A DNA stretch of 64,000 nt from Bacteroides sp. 51. Lineage in GTDB: Bacteria; Bacteroidota; Bacteroidia; Bacteroidales; Bacteroidaceae. Both the position numbers and the translations under genes were made by a program. Below, piece after piece: positions 51,901-61,188 of the stretch (positions are counted from its first letter, which is position 1; every line of letters starts with the position of its first letter). The notes beneath the pieces are model-generated. The model had not been told where the DNA came from. It ran no database searches and was given only the letters and a program-made list of their open reading frames with translations. Location of the stretch: assembly GCF_010500965.1 (NCBI RefSeq), contig NZ_QVMI01000032.1:4048-68047 (forward strand). The letters run 5' to 3'.

Positions 51901-54336
51901 ATGAAAGTAATGAAATTCGGCGGAACATCCGTAGGTTCCGTGAACAGCATTTTAAGCGTAAAGAAAATCGTAGAGTCGGTCGAAGAACCGGTAATTGTAG
52001 TCGTATCCGCTTTGGGAGGCATCACAGACAAACTGATCTATACCTCAAAGATGGCAGCAGCCGGAGACTCCAACTACGAAAATGAATTCCGTGAGATCGT
52101 TTACCGTCATGTAGAAATGATAAAAGAAGTTGTGCCCGCCGGTGAGGCGCAAGTGGCACTACAAAAACAAATCGGCGAACTGTTGAATGAACTGAAAGAT
52201 ATATTCCAGGGAATCTATCTGATCAAAGACCTGTCGCCTAAAACCTCGGATACCATTGTTAGTTACGGCGAACGCCTGTCGTCGATCATCGTGGCAGAGG
52301 TGATAGAGGATGCCGTATGGTACGACTCGCGCAACTTTATGAAGACCGAAAGGAAATACTCAAAACATATTCTGGATACCGACCTGACCAATCAACTGAT
52401 AAAGGAAACTTTCAACGAAATTCCACAGGTATCTGTTGTAGGTGGTTTCATCTCTTCCGACAAAGTAAGCGGAAATGTAACCAATCTGGGACGTGGCGGA
52501 TCGGACTATACTGCCTCTGTTATTGCTGCTGCACTGGATGCTTCCGTATTGGAAATCTGGACCGACGTAGACGGATTTATGACTGCCGATCCCAAAGTTA
52601 TCTCATCTGCCTATACCATCGAAGAACTAAGCTATGTAGAAGCGATGGAACTTTGCAACTTCGGTGCCAAAGTGGTGTATCCGCCAACCATCTATCCGGT
52701 TTGCCATAAAAATATTCCTATTCTGATAAAGAATACCTTCAACCCCGATGCCAAAGGAACGATCATCATCCAGCGGAATGGAGTTGGCGAAGGTAAAGCC
52801 ATTAAAGGAATCTCTTCCATCAATGATACCAGCCTTATCACCGTACAAGGTTTGGGTATGGTAGGGGTGATCGGGGTAAACTACCGCATCTTCCGCACAT
52901 TGGCGAAGAGTGGAATCAGTGTATTCCTTGTATCACAGGCTTCATCCGAGAACAGCACCTCAATTGGCGTACGTAACGCCGACGCCGATCTGGCCTGCCT
53001 GGTGTTGAACGAAGAATTCTCGAAAGAAATTGAAATGGGCGAGATCACCGAAATCTCGGCAGAAAAAGACCTGGCTACCATTGCCATCGTAGGCGAGAAC
53101 ATGAAACACACCCCGGGTATTGCCGGAAAGCTGTTCGGCACGCTGGGACGTAATGGTATCAGCGTAATTGCTTGTGCCCAGGGAGCATCGGAAACCAATA
53201 TTTCGTTTGTAGTCGAATCAAAGTTCCTGCGCAAATCGCTGAACGTAATCCACGATTCATTCTTCCTGTCCGAGTATCAGGTATTGAACCTCTTTATCTG
53301 CGGAACAGGTACGGTGGGGGGTAGCCTGATCGACCAAATCCGTACGCAACGTCAGAAACTAATGAATGAAAACGGACTGAAACTGAACGTAGTAGGTATT
53401 GCCGATAATATAAAAGGACTCTTTACCCGCGAAGGTGTCGATCTGGATAATTATCAGGAAGACCTTTACGCCAAAGGCATTGATAGTACGCCGCAGATAT
53501 TATGTGATGAGGTAATCGGCATGAATATCTTTAACTCCGTATTTGTGGATTGTACCGCCAGTCCGGATATTGCCGGTCTATACAAAGACCTGTTGTCGCA
53601 CAATATCTCTGTCGTAGCCGCCAACAAGATCGCCGCATCGTCTGAATACGACAATTACCGTGAACTGAAACAGATTGCCCGCCGCCGTGGTGTGAAATAC
53701 TTGTTCGAAACCAACGTAGGAGCCGGATTGCCTATCATTAAAACGATCAATGACCTGAGCAACAGTGGCGATAAAGTTCTGAAGATTGAAGCCGTGCTTT
53801 CGGGAACATTGAACTATATTTTTAATAAAATCAGCGCAGATATCCCATTCAGCCGCACCATCAAGATGGCACAGGAAGAACGTTACTCGGAACCCGATCC
53901 ACGTATCGACCTGAGCGGAAAAGACGTAATCCGCAAGTTGGTAATCCTGGCCCGTGAAGCTGGCTATCAGCTTGAACAGGAAGACGTGGAAAAGAACCTT
54001 TTCGTTCCCGATTCATTCTTCGAAGGTACACTGGACGACTTTTGGAAACAAGTACCTACGCTGGACGCCGATTTCGAAGCACGCCGCAAGGTACTCGAAA
54101 GCGAAAACAAACACTGGCGCTTTGTAGCCAAGCTGGAGAATGGTAAAGGCTCCGTAGGCTTGCAGGAAGTAGACTCTACCCATCCGTTCTACGGACTGGA
54201 AGGTAGCAACAACATCATCCTGCTGACCACCGAGCGCTACAAAGAGTATCCGATGATGATTCAGGGATACGGTGCAGGAGCCAGCGTAACTGCCGCCGGT
54301 GTATTTGCGGATATCATGAGTATAGCGAACGTTTAA
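51901..54336 (+). CDS. thrA: Bifunctional aspartate kinase / homoserine dehydrogenase
   Basis: The 811-residue enzyme carries out the first and third steps from aspartate to homoserine. The aspartokinase part (about 1-290) begins MKVMKFGGTSVGS. Two ACT regulatory domains (about 300-450) contain GMVGVIGVNYRIF and TPGIAGKLFGTLG. The homoserine dehydrogenase part has the NAD(P) motif FICGTGTVGGSL near 465 and NVGAGLPIIKTI near 600. The length is that of normal ThrA. Threonine feedback is expected through the ACT domains, and the Thr-rich leader upstream suggests transcriptional control as well. Confidence 0.96.
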   Translation: MKVMKFGGTSVGSVNSILSVKKIVESVEEPVIVVVSALGGITDKLIYTSKMAAAGDSNYENEFREIVYRHVEMIKEVVPAGEAQVALQKQIGELLNELKDIFQGIYLIKDLSPKTSDTIVSYGERLSSIIVAEVIEDAVWYDSRNFMKTERKYSKHILDTDLTNQLIKETFNEIPQVSVVGGFISSDKVSGNVTNLGRGGSDYTASVIAAALDASVLEIWTDVDGFMTADPKVISSAYTIEELSYVEAMELCNFGAKVVYPPTIYPVCHKNIPILIKNTFNPDAKGTIIIQRNGVGEGKAIKGISSINDTSLITVQGLGMVGVIGVNYRIFRTLAKSGISVFLVSQASSENSTSIGVRNADADLACLVLNEEFSKEIEMGEITEISAEKDLATIAIVGENMKHTPGIAGKLFGTLGRNGISVIACAQGASETNISFVVESKFLRKSLNVIHDSFFLSEYQVLNLFICGTGTVGGSLIDQIRTQRQKLMNENGLKLNVVGIADNIKGLFTREGVDLDNYQEDLYAKGIDSTPQILCDEVIGMNIFNSVFVDCTASPDIAGLYKDLLSHNISVVAANKIAASSEYDNYRELKQIARRRGVKYLFETNVGAGLPIIKTINDLSNSGDKVLKIEAVLSGTLNYIFNKISADIPFSRTIKMAQEERYSEPDPRIDLSGKDVIRKLVILAREAGYQLEQEDVEKNLFVPDSFFEGTLDDFWKQVPTLDADFEARRKVLESENKHWRFVAKLENGKGSVGLQEVDSTHPFYGLEGSNNIILLTTERYKEYPMMIQGYGAGASVTAAGVFADIMSIANV

Positions 54337-54340
54337 TTTA

Positions 54341-54463
54341 GTTGAAAATTGAAAGTTGAAAGTTGAAAGTTGCCATGCGGTATAACTGGTTCAATTCCTA
54401 ACTTTTAGCTAGTGCAACTCTTAACTCTTAACTTTCAACTGTCAACTCTCAACTGTCAACTTT
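54341..54463. repeat. GAAAGTT/AACTTTC repeats after thrA
   Basis: Four GTTGAAA-type heptamers (54341-54372) are followed by an opposite-strand run of CAACTTT/CAACTGT words (54415-54463). The two runs can pair imperfectly, giving a long AU-rich stem in the mRNA between thrA and the next gene. Confidence 0.75.
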
Positions 54464-54467
54464 AAAA

Positions 54468-55712
54468 ATGAAATTTTTAATAATCTTGGGAGATGGGATG
54501 GCCGATTGGCCGGTAAAATCTCTTCAAAACAAAACATTGCTCCAACATGCCAACATTCCATATATGGATATGTTGGCACGGATGGGCAAAAATGGTCTTC
54601 TGGCAACAGTGCCCGATGGCTTTCACCCGGGAAGCGAGGTGGCCAATATGTCTGTCCTCGGCTATAACCTTCCGAAAGTTTACGAGGGCCGCGGTCCATT
54701 GGAAGCCGCCAGCATTGGCGTTGATCTGAAACCCGGCGAAATGGGAATGCGTTGTAATATCATCTGCATTCAGGGCGATAATATAAAGAACCACTCTGCC
54801 GGGCATATCTCCTCCGAAGAAGCCGAAGAATTAATACGGTTTCTGGACGAGAAACTCGGAAATGATCAGGTAAAGTTCTATCCCGGAGTATCCTACCGCC
54901 ATCTGTTGGTTATTAAGGACGGCAATAAGAACCTCGATTGCACTCCGCCACATGACGTTCCGCTAAAACCTTTCCGCCCATTGATGGTGAAAGCACAGGA
55001 ACCCGCAGCAGAAGAAACCTCTCAACTTATCAATGACCTCATCCTGAAATCTCAGGAACTCCTCAAAGATCACCCCGTTAATCTGAAACGTATAGCCGAA
55101 GGCAAAGACCCGGCAAATAGCATCTGGCCATGGTCGCCGGGCTATCGTCCGCAAATGGAACCGCTTTCCGAGACTTATCCGCAAATAAAAAGCGGGTCGG
55201 TAATCTCGGCGGTCGATCTTATTAATGGAATTGGTTATTATGCCGGACTGCGCCGCATTGACGTAGAAGGGGCCACCGGACTATACGATACGAACTATGA
55301 AAACAAAGTGGCCGCAGCACTGGAAGCGCTTAAAACCGACGACTTTGTTTATCTGCATATCGAAGCCAGTGACGAGGCCGGGCATGAAGGCGACGTCAAC
55401 CTGAAACTGAAAACCATAGAAAACCTCGACAGTCGTGCTGTCGGTCCTATCTATGAAGCGGTAAAGAACTGGGATGAACCGGTGGCCATAGCTGTGCTCC
55501 CCGATCATCCAACCCCTTGCGAACTGCGTACACATACCAACGAACCTATTCCTTTCCTGATCTGGTATCCCGGTATTGAAGCCGATGCCGTGCAAGTTTA
55601 TGATGAGGAAGCAGCAAAGGATGGAGAGTATGGAGTACTCAAAGAGGATGAATTTATGAAAACCTTTATGCGGCAAGGTACCGCTGCCAAGTTTCATTCA
55701 GATAAATATTAA
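54468..55712 (+). CDS. Proposed homoserine kinase, phosphoglycerate-mutase-like
   Basis: The 414-residue protein belongs to the alkaline-phosphatase superfamily and is usually annotated as cofactor-independent phosphoglycerate mutase (ApgM). It opens with the metal-binding MKFLIILGDGMADWP. It has SEVANMSVLGYN with the catalytic Ser/Thr position, and HIEASDEAGHEGD and VLPDHPTPCELRTH for the second metal site. It lies between thrA and thrC and no other homoserine kinase is present. Members in thr operons were proposed to be homoserine kinases (TIGR02535, supported by Bacteroides fitness genetics, from memory). I favour that role over glycolysis. Confidence 0.87.
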   Translation: MKFLIILGDGMADWPVKSLQNKTLLQHANIPYMDMLARMGKNGLLATVPDGFHPGSEVANMSVLGYNLPKVYEGRGPLEAASIGVDLKPGEMGMRCNIICIQGDNIKNHSAGHISSEEAEELIRFLDEKLGNDQVKFYPGVSYRHLLVIKDGNKNLDCTPPHDVPLKPFRPLMVKAQEPAAEETSQLINDLILKSQELLKDHPVNLKRIAEGKDPANSIWPWSPGYRPQMEPLSETYPQIKSGSVISAVDLINGIGYYAGLRRIDVEGATGLYDTNYENKVAAALEALKTDDFVYLHIEASDEAGHEGDVNLKLKTIENLDSRAVGPIYEAVKNWDEPVAIAVLPDHPTPCELRTHTNEPIPFLIWYPGIEADAVQVYDEEAAKDGEYGVLKEDEFMKTFMRQGTAAKFHSDKY

Positions 55713-55716
55713 AATT

Positions 55717-58107
55717 ATGAAAAGAAGTCTTTTCCTTTCCTTGTTTCTGATTAGCGTACTGGCACTTTCGGCAAAGGATCGTGTCATTGAGAACCCACAC
55801 TTTAGTGTAAGTACACATGGCAATGTTATCGTTACCAAAATCACGCTTGCTAAAGATGCAACCTTGCTCAATATGGAAATAGGGCATAGTCCACGCTCCT
55901 GGATTCGTATAGATTCGAAGACCTATATTCAGGTGGATGATAAGAAGTACATAGTCGACTCGGCAGAAGGCATTGAACTGGATAAAGAAGTCTTTTCGGA
56001 CGAAACCAATAAAACATCTTTTGTACTAAAGTTTCCAGCCATTGACCCGAAAGCAAAGACACTGGATTTTATAGAGTCCGATTGTGAGAGTTGTTTTAAG
56101 ATATGGGGATTGAATCTGGACCCCAAAACACCATCCGTTTTTGATGAGGTTCCTGAGAGTATTAAGAATCTTGCAGTAATAAAAGATGATGGGAAATCAT
56201 TGGAAACACCCATATTAAAGCAAGGTGTTGGTGTATTAAAAGGAACACTGTTGGGATATAAACCGGGTATGGACTTTAAAGTTCAGATATTTGTAAACAA
56301 CCCATTGACCGCTGCACAAGAAGAACTCGAAACCCAGGTAGAGAATGACGGTTCTTTTAAAATAGATGTTCCTTTGGTTACTACAATGGAAGTACTGTTA
56401 AGATTCTCCTCTTATAATAAGTACATCCTCTTGTCGCCGGGCAAAGAATCATCAGTGTACGTTGATCTGCATCAGAAGAGTTACCAGGAAACATCAAATA
56501 AAGCATTGAGGATTTCCAACTCTAAATACATCTTCTGGGATGGGGAAAACGCGGATATTAATAATCAGATGGAAGATATTGATCTACCTAAGATCATAAG
56601 ACATGCCTTTTTCTCAGATAAAAAGTACTCAGATATACTGGGTATGGATGCTTTACAGTACAAAGCTTACATACTAAAAGCCTTAAATGAGGCAATTGAA
56701 AGCCTTTCAGATAAAAAACTGACAAATAAAGCAAGGGAATTTGCTATAATCAGTTTGAAAAACTCGGCTGATTATACATTATTCTATGGGAAATATGACT
56801 TGGAACAGGCATACCGTAAAGCCAATAATCTGAGTTATGAGGATAAGTTGATTGGTTTTGTAAGACCAGAGTTTGATCTGGATTATTATTCATTCCTGAA
56901 AGAACTGGATTTCAATAATCCGATGAATCTTTATTCGGAACACTATGGCTTTAATGTGAGGGCTTCCACATACATAAGGGTTGATTCCGAAGAGGTATCT
57001 CAATTAGGTCCGGAGTTCTTTCAACAGTTGATTAATACGGGAAACCTGACTCCTGAAGAAAAAGAAGCGGCAGAATATTCTATTGCAAACTTTCCGGAAA
57101 ATTGGAGTAATGAAAGAATCAATATCTATAAGAAGGTAAAAGTCAAATTCTCACAGATGCTGATTGATTCGTTAAACTTACAGGATGGTGGACTGCAATT
57201 AGCCAACCTTATTATTGATGTGTGTAAGGACCCAGGTTCCGGTATAATGGATGTTATCAATAATGAACGAAAGTTGACCATGGAGTTGTTCCAAAATAAC
57301 CTCGTTACACGGGAACAGTGGATGTCTTTCAATAAAATGTATGAGAGCGAACTTCAAGTAGAAGATACGCTCGCACCGGAAGAGAGACAAAAGCGTATGC
57401 TAGCTTTTCATGAGAAATTCGGAGATGAAATGAAGGCTTATATGGAGGCTCTTTCTTTTAAGACGGCTACCTCCCGGTTGAGTGGTATATTGGGAACTGC
57501 CGAAGGAACTGTTTTTGATTTGGCAACCGTTCAGAATGCATGTCGGAAGTTTGAGGAATATACGCCATTAACAACATACGACATAGAGGCGCTTAAGCAA
57601 ATAAAAAATCCTTTTTACCTTCAGTATGCTCTCGAAAGGAACAATGCGCTTCTTGCAGAATTGGAACGGAATAAAGGTAAAAAAGGATTTACCATTCATG
57701 ATACTCCTCAAACCGAGGGCGAACAATTATTTCAGGATATTGTGAAGCCTTTTGAAGGGAAGGTTATTCTGATTGATTTCTGGGCTACTTGGTGTGGTCC
57801 GTGTCGCTCGGCAATGAAACAATTCGAATCGGCTAAAAACGAGCTGAAAGAGAAAGGAGTTGTATTCATCTATCTTACCGATGAATCATCACCACAAGGT
57901 ACATGGGAAAACATGATCTCGAATATATCGGGTGAGCATTTCCGTATGACTTCTTCTCAATCAAACGCCCTGCATAAAAAGTTTGGAGTAAAAGGAATTC
58001 CGTCTTATCTGATCTTGAATAAGAAGGGCGAACAGGTTTATTTCAAGGTTGGTTTTGAAGGATCGGATAGACTGTCTCAAATGTTGAATGACGAATTAAA
58101 CAAATAA
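55717..58107 (+). CDS. Secreted TlpA/thioredoxin-domain protein
   Basis: The 796-residue protein has a signal peptide (LFLISVLALSA). Beta-rich domains occupy about 20-260, then a long helical region with many Glu/Lys to about 640. The C-terminal thioredoxin domain carries the redox motif WATWCGPCRSAM near residue 690, with the cis-Pro in VKGIPSYLIL. Such Bacteroidales proteins reduce or oxidise disulfides in the periplasm. It starts 4 bases after the kinase-like gene and ends 14 bases before thrC, so it is cotranscribed with Thr genes although it has no obvious link to that pathway. Confidence 0.85.
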   Translation: MKRSLFLSLFLISVLALSAKDRVIENPHFSVSTHGNVIVTKITLAKDATLLNMEIGHSPRSWIRIDSKTYIQVDDKKYIVDSAEGIELDKEVFSDETNKTSFVLKFPAIDPKAKTLDFIESDCESCFKIWGLNLDPKTPSVFDEVPESIKNLAVIKDDGKSLETPILKQGVGVLKGTLLGYKPGMDFKVQIFVNNPLTAAQEELETQVENDGSFKIDVPLVTTMEVLLRFSSYNKYILLSPGKESSVYVDLHQKSYQETSNKALRISNSKYIFWDGENADINNQMEDIDLPKIIRHAFFSDKKYSDILGMDALQYKAYILKALNEAIESLSDKKLTNKAREFAIISLKNSADYTLFYGKYDLEQAYRKANNLSYEDKLIGFVRPEFDLDYYSFLKELDFNNPMNLYSEHYGFNVRASTYIRVDSEEVSQLGPEFFQQLINTGNLTPEEKEAAEYSIANFPENWSNERINIYKKVKVKFSQMLIDSLNLQDGGLQLANLIIDVCKDPGSGIMDVINNERKLTMELFQNNLVTREQWMSFNKMYESELQVEDTLAPEERQKRMLAFHEKFGDEMKAYMEALSFKTATSRLSGILGTAEGTVFDLATVQNACRKFEEYTPLTTYDIEALKQIKNPFYLQYALERNNALLAELERNKGKKGFTIHDTPQTEGEQLFQDIVKPFEGKVILIDFWATWCGPCRSAMKQFESAKNELKEKGVVFIYLTDESSPQGTWENMISNISGEHFRMTSSQSNALHKKFGVKGIPSYLILNKKGEQVYFKVGFEGSDRLSQMLNDELNK

Positions 58108-58121
58108 TATCTATATAACTA

Positions 58122-59423
58122 ATGAAATATTACAGTACTAACAAGCAGGCTCCTATGGCATCTTTGCAGGATGCAGTTGTGAAAGGGCTTGCTTCTGATA
58201 AAGGGTTGTTCATGCCCGAAACGATTAAACCATTACCAAAGGAATTCTTTGACACCATAGAAACTCTTTCTTTTCAGGAAATCGCTTACCGGGTGGCCGA
58301 TGCCTTCTTTGGCGAAGATGTTCCTGCCGATGTGTTGAAAGACATTGTTTACGATACATTGAGTTTTGATGCTCCATTGGTGCAGGTAACCGATAATATC
58401 TATTCATTGGAATTGTTCCACGGACCAACGTTGGCGTTTAAAGATGTTGGAGGGCGTTTTATGGCTCGCTTATTAGGATACTTTATTCGTAAACAGGGAC
58501 AGAAGAATGTCAATGTGCTGGTGGCTACTTCGGGAGATACCGGAAGTGCCGTAGCCAATGGCTTCTTAGGAGTAGATGGCATTCATGTATATGTGCTGTA
58601 TCCGAAAGGCAAAGTAAGTGAGATTCAGGAGAAGCAGTTCACTACATTGGGACAGAATATTACTTCTCTTGAAGTGGATGGTACATTCGATGATTGCCAG
58701 GCATTGGTTAAGTCGGCTTTTATGGATAAAGAGCTGAATGACCACTTGCTGCTTACTTCGGCTAATTCTATAAACGTAGCCCGTTTCCTGCCACAGGCGT
58801 TTTACTATTTCTATGCTTATGCTCAACTCAAAAAGTTAGGTAAGGCAGATGATGTTGTAATGTGCGTGCCTAGTGGTAACTTTGGTAATATCACGGCTGG
58901 GTTATTCGGCAAGCATATGGGGTTGCCTATCAGCCGTTTTATTGCTGCTAATAATAAGAACGATATATTCTATCAATACCTACAGACCGGTGTATATAAT
59001 CCTCGTCCGTCTATCGCTACTATTGCGAACGCGATGGATGTAGGTGATCCTAGCAACTTTGCCCGTGTACTTGATTTATATAATAATTCGCATGAAGCCA
59101 TTACAGCCGAGATCAGCGGAGCGACTTATACCGATGAGCAAATACGTGAAACGGTAAAGAAGGTATACGAAGATACCGGATATCTGCTAGATCCACACGG
59201 TGCTTGTGGTTATCGTGCGTTGGAAGAAGGGCTGAAAGCCGAAGAAACCGGTGTATTCCTGGAAACAGCACATCCAGCTAAGTTCCTGGAAACAGTAGAA
59301 ACTATTATCGAAGATAAAGTAGAGATACCGGCTAAATTGCAGGAGTTCATGAAGGGGCAAAAGAAAAGCCTCCCAATGACGAAGGCATTTGAAGACTTTA
59401 AAAAATACTTGTTGGGTTTATAA
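58122..59423 (+). CDS. thrC: Threonine synthase
   Basis: The 433-residue PLP enzyme converts O-phosphohomoserine to threonine. The PLP Lys is in GPTLAFKDVGGRF (about residue 107), preceded by the conserved N-terminal YYSTNKQAP. The phosphate-binding loop is seen in VATSGDTGSAVANGF, and PSGNFGNITAGL is conserved. The length and motifs are those of the yeast/E. coli type. It is last in the thr operon and is followed by a palindromic repeat. Confidence 0.96.
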   Translation: MKYYSTNKQAPMASLQDAVVKGLASDKGLFMPETIKPLPKEFFDTIETLSFQEIAYRVADAFFGEDVPADVLKDIVYDTLSFDAPLVQVTDNIYSLELFHGPTLAFKDVGGRFMARLLGYFIRKQGQKNVNVLVATSGDTGSAVANGFLGVDGIHVYVLYPKGKVSEIQEKQFTTLGQNITSLEVDGTFDDCQALVKSAFMDKELNDHLLLTSANSINVARFLPQAFYYFYAYAQLKKLGKADDVVMCVPSGNFGNITAGLFGKHMGLPISRFIAANNKNDIFYQYLQTGVYNPRPSIATIANAMDVGDPSNFARVLDLYNNSHEAITAEISGATYTDEQIRETVKKVYEDTGYLLDPHGACGYRALEEGLKAEETGVFLETAHPAKFLETVETIIEDKVEIPAKLQEFMKGQKKSLPMTKAFEDFKKYLLGL

Positions 59424-59425
59424 TT

Positions 59426-59449
59426 GTAGGGGCGGTTCGCGAACCGCCC
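59426..59449. repeat. GGGCGGTTCGCGAACCGCCC palindrome, locus 3
   Basis: The 20-bp core (59430-59449) begins 7 bases after the thrC stop, between thrC and the convergent S41 gene. At this spot it may serve as the transcription terminator for both. Confidence 0.88.
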
Positions 59450-59460
59450 TCTTAGTTATA

Positions 59461-60909
59461 TCATTCGTTTATTATCACTCCATTCGTAGCTCTACGATCT
59501 ATAGACTGGATGGATGCTTTCTTATAAACAGCTTGATTTGAAGATGAAGCACTACTGCGAGTTGTGATACTCTTTCCATCAATCAAACTAATCGCAGCAT
59601 TCAATAATCGCTCTTCGGGATCTCCAAGCGGTAACATTTCAAGTATATCAACATATCCGTCACCTCTTGGCTTGAAAGCTTCATTCATCTCATAATCAGG
59701 TGAAAACCCATTGGCATAATCTGTAAAATCAACAGAGTTATATATCTGACAAGTAATAGGATGCATTTTCCACAATTTGTCATCACTTGTATATGGATTT
59801 GAACCTACATTTTTTCCTTCTGTTTGCTCTCCAATGAGTATAACATTCTTATCACCCATGTGAGGGCGTAGTGAATTAATTACCATCTCCGATGCAGAGG
59901 CACTGATACTACTCACTAATACATATATCTTTTCCATATTTAAATTCTGACCACCAGGCGCTAATGTTGTTTTTGTTACCTCAATAGGAGATGTACCAGA
60001 CTTTTTGTCGTTGTATTTTAAATAGCCGAAAGATTTACCAAGAGCTGTTTCAGGAGCAAGTATTGCACATAATAGTCTGGCAGAGGTAAGTAATCCGCCA
60101 TTGTTATATCGCAAATCCAATACAAATTCATCTACTCCTTTGAGTCGTGCAGAAATTGTACGGAGTTCATTGTCATATGACTTATCCTTTTCGTCTTTCC
60201 CATCAGTAAAGTGGTTGTATACCAAATAACCAACTTTCTTATTTTTTACAGGGCTGGTTATTATATCATAATGAAAGACCGGATTGTCTTCTACCGGGCA
60301 TGCAGATTCTACTTCAACATCCTTAGGATTAATAAACTTATTCGCTGTCGGATCGAATTCTACAATAGTAAGCGTACATTCTTCACTCCCATATAAAGAA
60401 CGGTAATTACTGTTGGTTAGAGGGGCATTGTTTATTTTTGATATCCAATTTCCTCTTTTCAGATTAGCATCTGATGCAGGAGTATTAGGAAGTACGTATT
60501 GAATCAGTGCTCGTACTTCATCGCCATAATTTACACCTGTAAACTCAAAACCATATGAATAATCAGTTTGAATTGAACTTCGTGTATCCTTGGATAAATC
60601 CTCAATAGATGAATAGAAATAATGACCGGTTGTTTTTTCATCTATTTTATAATCCTTTCCATCCTTCTCAGATAATAATGACATGAAGAAGTCTTCAGGC
60701 TTTACATCCTTATATTTTAGTTTACTAGCTTCCGGAATATCCTTATACCAATAATATTCCTTTCTCATCGTGTCTTCTATCCATTTCTGGATGTCGGTGC
60801 GTTCGTTCTTTTCTCCACCATCGTTTCCCCCGGGTTCATTATCGTCATCGCTACATGCGCTTGCCAACAGGGCGATAAACAGGAAAAATACATACTTTGT
60901 GAACTTCAT
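59461..60909 (-). CDS. S41-family (C-terminal processing) peptidase lipoprotein
   Basis: I start at 60909, which yields a lipoprotein signal (Cys19 in ASACSDDDNEPGG). The longer frame to 61050 lacks one. The 482-residue protein has an N-terminal helical part, a PDZ-like region (VLPNTPASDANLKRGNWISK near 160-190), then the S41 catalytic core. The core has VLDLRYNNGGLL, the nucleophile Ser in SISASASEMV and the Lys in GEQTEGKNVG. The acidic tail after the Cys predicts surface exposure. The substrate is unknown. The protein ends with a Ser-rich stretch. Confidence 0.88.
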   Translation of the reverse strand: MKFTKYVFFLFIALLASACSDDDNEPGGNDGGEKNERTDIQKWIEDTMRKEYYWYKDIPEASKLKYKDVKPEDFFMSLLSEKDGKDYKIDEKTTGHYFYSSIEDLSKDTRSSIQTDYSYGFEFTGVNYGDEVRALIQYVLPNTPASDANLKRGNWISKINNAPLTNSNYRSLYGSEECTLTIVEFDPTANKFINPKDVEVESACPVEDNPVFHYDIITSPVKNKKVGYLVYNHFTDGKDEKDKSYDNELRTISARLKGVDEFVLDLRYNNGGLLTSARLLCAILAPETALGKSFGYLKYNDKKSGTSPIEVTKTTLAPGGQNLNMEKIYVLVSSISASASEMVINSLRPHMGDKNVILIGEQTEGKNVGSNPYTSDDKLWKMHPITCQIYNSVDFTDYANGFSPDYEMNEAFKPRGDGYVDILEMLPLGDPEERLLNAAISLIDGKSITTRSSASSSNQAVYKKASIQSIDRRATNGVIINE

Positions 60910-60937
60910 ATCTTTGTTATTTGCTGTGTAATACATG

Positions 60938-60945
60938 CAAATATA
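60938..60945 (-). promoter_or_regulatory. -7 element for the S41 peptidase gene
   Basis: TATATTTG on the minus strand is a perfect -7 word, 28 bases before the start at 60909. It is back to back with the plus-strand promoter at 60957-60987. Confidence 0.62.
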
Positions 60946-60956
60946 CGAATTAGAAC

Positions 60957-60987
60957 TTTCAATTATCCTTCTTCTTTTATATATTTG
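60957..60987 (+). promoter_or_regulatory. Promoter toward the MFS gene
   Basis: TTTC (60957-60960) and TATATTTG (60980-60987) are 19 bases apart, one mismatch from consensus. The leader to the MFS start would be about 195 nt. I see no gene or structured element in it. Confidence 0.55.
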
Positions 60988-61188
60988 CATGATAATTAAC
61001 AAACATCGTACATGCATCAGAATCGTAATTTCGTTTATTTTGTGTAGCATTTGGGTTTGGCCTATACTCTAAACCTTGGTTTGGGGCTATGCCTTGAACA
61101 TTTCTCCCTTTATCTTTTTATTAGTAAAAGCGGATGAATGCAGTGATGCATTTCGTCCCGGTGTTTAAATCTTCAAGTTGAAATTACG

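Noticed and set aside
60910-61050. 47-residue N-terminal extension of the S41 peptidase
   Set aside because: The extension lacks a signal sequence and would bury the clear lipoprotein signal starting at 60909. It also covers the predicted promoter.
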